Below, in pieces: positions 7,206 through 11,031 of a DNA stretch of 11,031 nucleotides. This stretch comes from Alphaproteobacteria bacterium (GTDB lineage Bacteria; Pseudomonadota; Alphaproteobacteria; Puniceispirillales; Puniceispirillaceae), in assembly GCA_011525265.1 (NCBI GenBank), contig WTHV01000261.1:1-11031 (forward strand), written 5' to 3'. The notes beneath the pieces are model-generated. The model saw only the letters and a program-made list of their open reading frames with translations. It was not told the DNA's origin and ran no database searches. Each line of letters begins with the position of its first letter. The first letter of the stretch is position 1. The position numbers and the translations under genes were made by a program.

Positions 7206-8093
7206 CTAAGAAAAATCAGCAACAAGTTCTAGTGGCTTATCATGCTTCTCTTCGAGCGACTTCTTCAGCTTTTTTAGTGCGCGATGTTCTAATTGTCTGA
7301 CACGCTCTTTTGATACACCAAGCACATGACCAAGCTCTTCAAGCGTGGCACCATCTTCGGTGAGGCGACGCTTTAAGATAATCATACGCTCACGTGATGA
7401 TAATTCCTGCAAAGCTTGATTAAGCCAATTCGATAGCACTTTTTCATCATGTAATTCTAGGACAACTTGTTCTGGTGATGGGCGCGCGCAGGCAAGAAAA
7501 TCTTGCATCTCATGCTCACCATCAATCGCAACAGGCGCATTCAATGACGCATCAGGGCCAGACATACGCTGTTCCATTACCTCAACATCTTTGACATTTA
7601 CGCCAATCGTCTCAGCAATTTTCTGACGACCTTCAAAAGATAGCGGGCCACCATCAGCCTCACCAATGCGCGCACGAACGCGGCGCAATTTAAAAAAGAG
7701 GGACTTATGAGCGGCTGTTGTACCTGTTCTGACAATCGACCAATTGCGCAAGATATAATCTTGGATAGAGGCTCTGATCCACCATGAGGCATAGGTTGAA
7801 AAACGCACGCCCTTATCAGGGTCAAAACGCTTTGCCGCCTGCATCAGGCCAATATTACCTTCTTGGATAAGGTCGCCATTTGGCAGACCATAATGCCGGT
7901 ATTTGGCAGCCGCTGACACAACCAGACGAGCATAGGCCATAACCAAATCATGCATAGCTGAGGCATCATCATTATCACGCCATGCAACGGCGAGTTCAAC
8001 CTCATGTTCACGCTCTAAAAGCGGTTGCTTCATCGCATTGCGAATATAGCGATTATCTGATTGACGGGTTTGCGCACCAGAGATGACAGCCAT
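7206..8093 (-). CDS. rpoH: RNA polymerase sigma-32-type factor, RpoH (RpoHII-like)
   Basis: This is a 295-residue group 3 sigma factor. Region 2 runs from about 46 to 122: DLIQEGN at 74-80 is the core-binding segment, and VRFSTYASWWIRASIQDYIL covers the -10 melting and recognition part. The RpoH box is HKSLFFKLRR at 129-138. Region 4 ends in LEELGHVLGVSKERVRQLEH at about 251-270, the -35 recognition helix-turn-helix. Several features, recalled rather than aligned, fit the alphaproteobacterial RpoHII branch better than RpoHI: RYIRNAMKQPLL at the N-terminus rather than the RpoHI-type LQEIRKFPML, plus RFSTYA and NWSIVRTGTT. In Rhodobacter, RpoHII serves the singlet-oxygen and oxidative stress response and RpoHI classical heat shock. 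A good Shine-Dalgarno (GGAGG, 9-base spacing) supports the ATG at 8093. It follows carD but is separated from it by a strong terminator. Confidence 0.93.
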   Translation of the reverse strand: MAVISGAQTRQSDNRYIRNAMKQPLLEREHEVELAVAWRDNDDASAMHDLVMAYARLVVSAAAKYRHYGLPNGDLIQEGNIGLMQAAKRFDPDKGVRFSTYASWWIRASIQDYILRNWSIVRTGTTAAHKSLFFKLRRVRARIGEADGGPLSFEGRQKIAETIGVNVKDVEVMEQRMSGPDASLNAPVAIDGEHEMQDFLACARPSPEQVVLELHDEKVLSNWLNQALQELSSRERMIILKRRLTEDGATLEELGHVLGVSKERVRQLEHRALKKLKKSLEEKHDKPLELVADFS

Positions 8094-8102
8094 AGCATTA
8101 AT

Positions 8103-8119
8103 CCTCCATAAGTACTTAT
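8103..8119 (-). promoter_or_regulatory. rpoH Shine-Dalgarno abutting a 12-bp palindrome
   Basis: On the - strand the perfect palindrome ATAAGTACTTAT (8119-8108) directly precedes GGAGG (8107-8103), which sits 9 bases before the rpoH ATG. AAGTAC also occurs 13 bases further upstream (AAGTACAATC). The dyad may be a protein-binding site. As RNA it could form only a small hairpin (4-bp stem, GUAC loop) beside the ribosome-binding site, too weak by itself to be called a thermosensor. TACAAT at 8127-8122 could serve as a -10, but the hexamer 17 bases upstream (GCCGTA) is not -35-like. Confidence 0.35.
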
Positions 8120-8140
8120 TGATTGTACTTTTTTCGCGAC

Positions 8141-8170
8141 TCTCTACGGCACAAAAAAACTGGCAGATCA
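8141..8170 (-). promoter_or_regulatory. Possible ECF-sigma (RpoE/ChrR-type) promoter of rpoH
   Basis: rpoH needs its own promoter because carD ends in a strong terminator. On the - strand TGATCT (8170-8165) is followed after 18 bases by TAGAGA (8146-8141). As I recall it, the Rhodobacter RpoE consensus has TGATC at -35 and a TAAGA-like -10, and it drives rpoHII there. The TGATC lies within the terminator hairpin, so the resemblance may be chance. No ECF sigma or anti-sigma gene is in the window. Confidence 0.22.
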
Positions 8171-8183
8171 GAATCTGCCAGTT
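8153..8183 (-). terminator. Intrinsic terminator of carD
   Basis: Read on the - strand, AACTGGCAGAT (8183-8173), a four-base loop TCTG and ATCTGCCAGTT (8168-8158) form a perfect 11-bp stem, running straight into a T run (seven T in total, complement of a 8153-8159). It begins 41 bases after the carD stop. This is the clearest terminator in the window and separates carD from rpoH. Confidence 0.93.
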
Positions 8184-8223
8184 AGCAATGGAATAATTCC
8201 ATATTGTGGGATAGCGCTATTTG

Positions 8224-8727
8224 CTACGCGGCATCCATGATTTCTTCAAGCTTAACAGCTGCGGAATCCTTATCGATATCCTGGATAGCGGCATATTCAC
8301 GTGCCAAGCGCTCTAGCGCTGCTTGATACATTTGGCGCTCTGAATAAGATTGCTCTGTGGCTGTGTCTTTTTTGCGCAAGTCTCTGACAACTTTTGCAAT
8401 TTCCACAGGGTCGCCTGATTTAATCTTCGCTTCATAATCCTGCGCACGGCGTGACCACATTGTGCGTCTGACTTTAGCCTTTGTTTGCAATGTATCAATC
8501 GCATCATCCATTTGCTTTGATGATGATAATGTACGAAGACCAAGCGAAATCGCTTTTTCCATAGGCACACGCAATGTCATGCGGTCTTGCTCAAAGCGGA
8601 TAACCAATAAGGTCATATCTGTGCCAGCAACTGTTTGTGTTTCTTTACCAAGAATGCGACCTACGCCATGGGTTGGATACACAACAAAATCGCCATCTTC
8701 ATAAGAGAAGTCTGTTTTTTTAGCCAT
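8224..8727 (-). CDS. carD: CarD/CdnL-family RNA polymerase-binding transcription factor
   Basis: CarD/CdnL proteins bind the RNA polymerase beta subunit and the upstream edge of the open promoter bubble. They stabilise open complexes, notably at rRNA and other growth promoters. The 167 residues comprise an N-terminal Tudor-like RNAP-interaction domain (about 8-66: YEDGDFVVYPTHGVGRI.., LLVIRF, LRVPMEKA) and a helical C-terminal DNA-binding domain (about 72-165). Trp91 in TMWSRRAQDYEAKIKSGD corresponds to the tryptophan (Trp85 in mycobacterial CarD) that wedges into the minor groove. The following VEIAKVVRDL and SERQMYQAALERLAREYA helices are typical. It is the short CdnL type, without the DNA-binding HMGA tail of Myxococcus CarD. 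It stands alone between its own promoter and terminator. It was probably named separately in Caulobacter as CdnL. Confidence 0.95.
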   Translation of the reverse strand: MAKKTDFSYEDGDFVVYPTHGVGRILGKETQTVAGTDMTLLVIRFEQDRMTLRVPMEKAISLGLRTLSSSKQMDDAIDTLQTKAKVRRTMWSRRAQDYEAKIKSGDPVEIAKVVRDLRKKDTATEQSYSERQMYQAALERLAREYAAIQDIDKDSAAVKLEEIMDAA

Positions 8728-8743
8728 AAAAATCTCAAATCAT

Positions 8744-8784
8744 CAGACGCATTTACACTAACCATGATAGCAATAAATCGTCTG
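8744..8784 (-). promoter_or_regulatory. Long stem-loop in the carD leader
   Basis: On the - strand CAGACGATTTA (8784-8774) can pair with TAAAT-G-CGTCTG (8755-8744): 11 base pairs with a single bulged G and an 18-nt loop. The stem ends 16 bases before the carD ATG, next to the weak Shine-Dalgarno (GAGA). It is not followed directly by a U run, so it looks like a leader structure rather than a terminator. It could influence translation or stability of carD mRNA; no known riboswitch class is recognised. Confidence 0.45.
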
Positions 8785-8856
8785 TTATTAGGTGTTTGTT
8801 ATAATTTTAAATGCTAGCTGGCTATGTTTTACCACACCCTCAACCATGCATCAGGC

Positions 8857-8879
8857 TCTGATTATAGCATAAAATCAGA
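8857..8879. repeat. Inverted repeat TCTGATT-N9-AATCAGA overlapping the carD -10 (candidate operator)
   Basis: A perfect 7-bp inverted repeat with arms 8857-8863 and 8873-8879 and a 9-base centre. It overlaps the -10 hexamer (8861-8866) and most of the spacer of the carD promoter, where a bound protein would block polymerase. Arm spacing of about one and a half helical turns between centres fits a dimeric regulator. As RNA it would lie mostly upstream of the predicted transcription start, so DNA binding is the likelier role. Confidence 0.45.
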
Positions 8880-8889
8880 CCTTTATCAA
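8861..8889 (-). promoter_or_regulatory. Strong housekeeping promoter of carD
   Basis: On the - strand TTGATA (8889-8884; five of six matches to TTGACA) is followed by a 17-base spacer and a perfect TATAAT (8866-8861), preceded by TGC, which makes an extended -10. Transcription would begin near 8854, giving a carD leader of roughly 125 nt. It lies 31 bases beyond the fdxA stop, so carD need not depend on read-through from fdxA. Confidence 0.75.
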
Positions 8890-8896
8890 ATCAGGC

Positions 8897-8928
8897 GCCA
8901 ATTTGGCACTGCGCGCATGATTATGCGC
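8897..8928. repeat. Two adjacent dyads after fdxA
   Basis: On the - strand GCGCAT-AATC-ATGCGC (8928-8913) spans the fdxA stop codon and forms a 6-bp stem. Five bases later GCCAAATTGGC (8907-8897) is a perfect 11-base dyad located 7 bases upstream of the carD -35. There is no T run, so this is at best a weak or Rho-assisted end for fdxA. The second dyad could instead be an upstream regulatory site of carD. Confidence 0.35.
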
Positions 8929-9259
8929 CTTGACCAGGCTTATCTGAGAAGTATTTTTCGAACTTGCCATCCTCATCCTGCTTGGCATCAGCATCCGGCA
9001 TAGCGTCAGTTTTCTGACCAATATTTGGCCATTTCTCACTCATCTCAAGGTTTAATTTCAACCATGACTGCGCGCCAGGCTCAGAATCTGGCAGGATAGC
9101 TTCTGGTGGACATTCTGGCTCGCACACGCCGCAATCAATGCATTCATCAGGGTGAATCACAAGCATATTTTCGCCCTCATAGAAACAATCAACCGGGCAT
9201 ACTTCGACACAATCAGTGTATTTGCACATGATGCATTTATCGTTCACGATATAAGTCAT
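8921..9259 (-). CDS. fdxA: 7Fe ferredoxin FdxA ([3Fe-4S] plus [4Fe-4S])
   Basis: FdxA is a small soluble electron carrier similar to Azotobacter vinelandii ferredoxin I. The 112-residue length is normal. The cysteine pattern is diagnostic: Cys9, Cys17 and Cys50 for the [3Fe-4S] cluster and Cys21, Cys40, Cys43 and Cys46 for the [4Fe-4S] cluster. Cys12 and Cys25 are the extra non-ligand cysteines also seen in the Azotobacter protein. Signatures are CKYTDCVEVCPVDCFYEG and HPDECIDCGVCEPECP. The acidic C-terminal extension (about 70-112) is typical of the family. Partners cannot be deduced here. The ATG at 9259 has a good Shine-Dalgarno (AAGGTGA, 7 bases upstream), which can form a small 4-bp hairpin with CCTT just before the start. 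It follows the TerB-like gene by 100 bases. Confidence 0.97.
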   Translation of the reverse strand: MTYIVNDKCIMCKYTDCVEVCPVDCFYEGENMLVIHPDECIDCGVCEPECPPEAILPDSEPGAQSWLKLNLEMSEKWPNIGQKTDAMPDADAKQDEDGKFEKYFSDKPGQGA

Positions 9260-9298
9260 GAAGGGGTCACCTTATTTTATCCAAGAAGTCTCACGCCT

Positions 9299-9327
9299 GT
9301 CATAGAGCAAATCACCCCATGGTTCAA
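9299..9327 (-). promoter_or_regulatory. Candidate fdxA promoter
   Basis: On the - strand TTGAAC (9327-9322) is followed after 17 bases by TATGAC (9304-9299); each hexamer matches four of six housekeeping positions. Transcription would begin near 9292, about 33 nt before the ATG. The -35 is embedded in CTTGAA and the -10 in CTCTATG, which also resembles the alphaproteobacterial RpoH pattern (CTTG, about 17-18 bases, CYTAT). Recognition by the nearby sigma factor is therefore possible but unproven. Confidence 0.35.
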
Positions 9328-9359
9328 GCCCGCAACAGATTAGGGCAAAAGGCCAATCG

Positions 9360-9827
9360 CTAGCCTGCTTGTTCAAGAAGGCGTTTTGCCGCTTTTGCCG
9401 CACGCCCTGAATCAACATCATCAACATACAACAAGCCAGCAAGACGGCGCATAAGTGAGGCTTCCATATGGTCAAGATGATCATCAGCTAGCACGACCAT
9501 CCAGATTAATTCCATCATTGCCACACGTTCTTCATAATCAGTCATATCGCGCAAACGTTTGGCGAGGGAATGCATTTCGACACGCGCATCCGCCTCTTTA
9601 ACAGCCTCATCAAACATAGCTTCAATATCATCTTCTGCAATATCGAAATGCGTCGCCATAATATGGGCAATGATATGACCTTCGTCATCTTCTAGGCCGC
9701 CATCATCTACATTTGCGGCTTCGACAAATAGCGCAATCATCGTGCGCGCTAATTCGGAGCGCTCATCAAGTGCGACATCTTTTAGCTGTGTTTCAGATGT
9801 CAGAACATCTTTTAAAAATCCAAACAT
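9360..9827 (-). CDS. TerB-like (tellurite-resistance TerB family) acidic helical protein
   Basis: A 155-residue, strongly acidic, all-helical cytosolic protein. It carries the two motif copies of the TerB/TerB-N-DjlA superfamily, each a helix followed by an acidic turn and another helix: ALFVEAANVDDGGLEDDEGHIIAHIM at about 32-57 and MVVLADDHLDHMEASLMRRLAGLL at about 110-133. The acidic residues (Asp41, Asp42, Glu49; Asp115, Asp116, Glu122) sit where family members bind divalent metal. The name refers to tellurite operons, but no other ter gene is here and most stand-alone copies have no known function. The ATG at 9827 has a good Shine-Dalgarno (AGGA, 6 bases upstream). It follows the S4 gene by 20 bases and is probably co-transcribed with it. 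Family assignment is good; role unknown. Confidence 0.8.
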   Translation of the reverse strand: MFGFLKDVLTSETQLKDVALDERSELARTMIALFVEAANVDDGGLEDDEGHIIAHIMATHFDIAEDDIEAMFDEAVKEADARVEMHSLAKRLRDMTDYEERVAMMELIWMVVLADDHLDHMEASLMRRLAGLLYVDDVDSGRAAKAAKRLLEQAG

Positions 9828-9847
9828 ATCTTGTCCTATTGAAGGGG

Positions 9848-10243
9848 TTAATCGTCATGATCAATGCTTTTTAAGGCATCATTGCGGCGGCGATCTCTTT
9901 TTGTTGGCCTGCCAGAGCCTGTATCTCTTGTCTCAAATTGCGGGATGGTAACCCGCTTATGTGATGTATCTTTTGGCTGTGGCGGGTCAAGGTCTTCATA
10001 TAAGGATTGTGCCTCGCTTGCAGGGCCACGTCGGCTTGCAAGAGCAAGCACTTTGATTGTGCGGATGGTCTCACCTTGGGGGAAGACCAATACCATATCA
10101 GGCAAAACCGTGCGGTGGGGCTTAGATATACTCTCGCCATTTATGCGCAAACGGCCAGATGATACCATGCGGCTCGCAATGGCGCGGCTTTTAAAAAAGC
10201 GCGCATACCATAGCCATTTATCAATCCGAAGCTGTTCTTCCAT
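9848..10243 (-). CDS. S4-domain RNA-binding protein, Hsp15 (HslR)-like
   Basis: A 131-residue protein with an N-terminal S4 RNA-binding fold (about 5-65: LRIDKWLWYARFFKSRAIAS.. then GRLRINGESISKPHRTVLP) resembling E. coli Hsp15. E. coli Hsp15 binds stalled 50S subunits carrying peptidyl-tRNA after heat shock. The segment RRGPASEAQSLYEDL (71-85) matches the Hsp15 RRPASEAxxLYEE motif. The C-terminus is basic and probably disordered, with GRPTKRDRRRNDALK near 111-125. The start at 10243 gives the expected N-terminus, but there is no convincing Shine-Dalgarno; the nearest AGGG overlaps the helicase stop 17 bases upstream. Coupling to the helicase gene, 20 bases away, is likely. Heat-shock induction is known for E. 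coli but not shown here. Confidence 0.9.
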   Translation of the reverse strand: MEEQLRIDKWLWYARFFKSRAIASRMVSSGRLRINGESISKPHRTVLPDMVLVFPQGETIRTIKVLALASRRGPASEAQSLYEDLDPPQPKDTSHKRVTIPQFETRDTGSGRPTKRDRRRNDALKSIDHDD

Positions 10244-10249
10244 CGGCGA

Positions 10250-10260
10250 GCGTATTACGC
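10250..10260. repeat. 11-base dyad between helicase and S4 genes
   Basis: GCGTAATACGC on the - strand is a perfect 5-bp inverted repeat around one central base, filling half of the 20-base spacer. It is too tight to form an RNA hairpin. It could be a protein-binding site or chance, and nothing else supports it. Confidence 0.2.
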
Positions 10261-10263
10261 ACC

Positions 10264-11031
10264 CTATTTCTTTAGTGCGGCTAGAACAGCAAATGGCGAA
10301 TTAGGGTCTGCTTCTTTTGGCTTGGCATTGCCAAAGGATTTGCCACCCTTTGCACCAGACGGAGATTTGCCTGATTTGCCAGATTTATTTTGCGCTTTGC
10401 CGCGCGGTTTGCCCTTATCAGATGAGGGCTTTGTGCCGCGTTGACGGCGCAGGCGTTCAAACACAGGTACAGCTGGCTTTTCAGGATCTTCAGATGGCTC
10501 TTCAGAGACAATCCGACATCCTAAATCAAGGATCATAGCTTTCATCTCTTCACGGCTGACACCAGCAAGAGAGAGCATATCATCTGTCATTTTAAATTGG
10601 CCTTCACGCGCGGCCGCTCTGACAAGGGCAGAGACACGTTCGACCATATCAACACGCATCACCTTTGTACCAAGGCGGCGATAGCCTGATACAAGCCAAT
10701 AATCATCAGCCACACCATCAATGGCATTGATAGAGACGCGCCCTTCTGGTGGGGGGCCATCCTCTGGGAAGATACCATTATAGACCGACCATAGGACGGC
10801 ACGTAATTTGATTGTCGCAGGCTTAAGCATCTCTGCCATATAGATAGCCTCAACCCCCATGCGAATGCCAAGGCGTGCCAATTGTGGGCGGTCTGTTTGT
10901 GATAGCTCTTTGAGCTGGCCTGCTACAGTGGCTGTTGGCATTGTCCCAAAAGCTTCATAAAGCTGATAGGCTATGCCTTTTGCTGCACCAGATAGGGCAA
11001 CAGGCGCTTCTTGTGCGGCCTCTTGCACAGC
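10264..11031 (-). CDS. SUV3-like ATP-dependent RNA helicase, C-terminal part (start lies beyond the window)
   Basis: Only the last 255 residues are present; the frame is open to the window edge, and the GTG at 11028 is internal. The helicase motor motifs are therefore not visible. The assignment rests on the C-terminal domain: ALSGAAKGIAYQLYEAFG, LARLGIRMGVEAIYMAEMLKP, WLVSGYRRLGTKVMRVDMVERVSALVRAAAREGQF and MLSLAGVSREEMKAMILDLGCR. These match the conserved tail of alphaproteobacterial superfamily 2 helicases related to mitochondrial SUV3, an RNA-degradosome helicase. After about residue 190 comes a low-complexity, Lys/Gly/Ser-rich tail (KGKPRGKAQNKSGKSGKSP..), likely disordered and RNA-binding, ending in DPNSPFAVLAALKK. 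Helicase-S4-fdxA-carD is a recurring order in this class. The substrate is not known from the sequence. Confidence 0.78.
   Translation of the reverse strand, partial: AVQEAAQEAPVALSGAAKGIAYQLYEAFGTMPTATVAGQLKELSQTDRPQLARLGIRMGVEAIYMAEMLKPATIKLRAVLWSVYNGIFPEDGPPPEGRVSINAIDGVADDYWLVSGYRRLGTKVMRVDMVERVSALVRAAAREGQFKMTDDMLSLAGVSREEMKAMILDLGCRIVSEEPSEDPEKPAVPVFERLRRQRGTKPSSDKGKPRGKAQNKSGKSGKSPSGAKGGKSFGNAKPKEADPNSPFAVLAALKK

Noticed and set aside
9272..9484. A 70-codon frame on the - strand crossing the TerB-fdxA spacer, with a cysteine-rich hydrophobic stretch.
   Set aside because: More than half overlaps the TerB-like gene in another frame, and the part in the spacer is better explained by the fdxA promoter and leader. 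No convincing ribosome-binding site.
9360..9827. A tellurite-resistance operon.
   Set aside because: Only a TerB-like gene is present; there is no terA, terC, terD, terE or terZ nearby.
9864..10304. A 146-codon open frame on the + strand antisense to the S4 gene.
   Set aside because: It is a shadow of the Hsp15-like gene on the other strand, with no ribosome-binding site or recognisable domain.
1..11031. A new defence, mobile or biosynthetic system.
   Set aside because: Every coding region fits a known conserved family in a typical alphaproteobacterial order. There are no direct-repeat borders, tRNA ends, transposase or phage genes, or visible composition shift.

Overview
The window is a stretch of core chromosome from an alphaproteobacterium of moderate G+C (by eye a little under half). 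The evidence is the combination of genes and their order: fabI-aroC; an xseB-ispA-dxs-tlyA string; a PraR/PhrR-like XRE regulator; a CarD/CdnL factor beside an RpoH sigma factor; and a SUV3-like helicase, an Hsp15-like S4 protein and a 7Fe ferredoxin FdxA in a row. Moderate G+C with very short spacers would fit a marine SAR116-like lineage, but that placement is inference. I see no tRNA, rRNA, CRISPR array, insertion sequence, phage gene or toxin-antitoxin pair, and no gene-free stretch longer than about 200 bases.

Layout. Positions 1-1647 (+ strand) hold the 3' part of fabI (enoyl-ACP reductase) and a complete aroC (chorismate synthase). Everything from 1637 to 11031 is on the - strand, so aroC meets tlyA tail to tail with an 11-base overlap. 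In the direction of transcription the - strand genes are: helicase (partial, runs off the window), S4/Hsp15-like, TerB-like, fdxA, carD, rpoH, pip, XRE regulator, xseB, ispA, dxs, tlyA.

The - strand appears to hold several transcription units. The helicase, S4 and TerB-like genes are about 20 bases apart and look co-transcribed. fdxA has a possible promoter of its own. carD has the best promoter in the window (TTGATA, 17 bases, TATAAT with an extended -10), overlapped by an inverted repeat and followed by a leader of roughly 125 nt with a long stem-loop. carD ends in a textbook intrinsic terminator (11-bp perfect stem plus T run), so rpoH must start from its own promoter in the roughly 60 bases that follow, or overlapping the terminator. 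pip lies 42 bases after rpoH. The XRE regulator begins the last unit, with xseB 14 bases downstream and ispA 5 bases after that. dxs and tlyA follow after 44 and 87 bases.

Functionally there are three themes. xseB-ispA-dxs-tlyA is a familiar bacterial cluster joining the first step of the non-mevalonate isoprenoid pathway (DXS) and farnesyl diphosphate synthesis (IspA) with a DNA-repair subunit and an rRNA methyltransferase. carD and rpoH are two modulators of RNA polymerase, and the RpoH looks more like the RpoHII (oxidative/singlet-oxygen) branch than classical RpoHI. The helicase, S4 and TerB-like genes are RNA-related or of unknown role. I do not see an undescribed multi-gene system. The most interesting signals are regulatory: the carD promoter/operator/leader, the rpoH upstream region, a palindrome inside the XRE promoter, and two mutually exclusive hairpins between dxs and tlyA.
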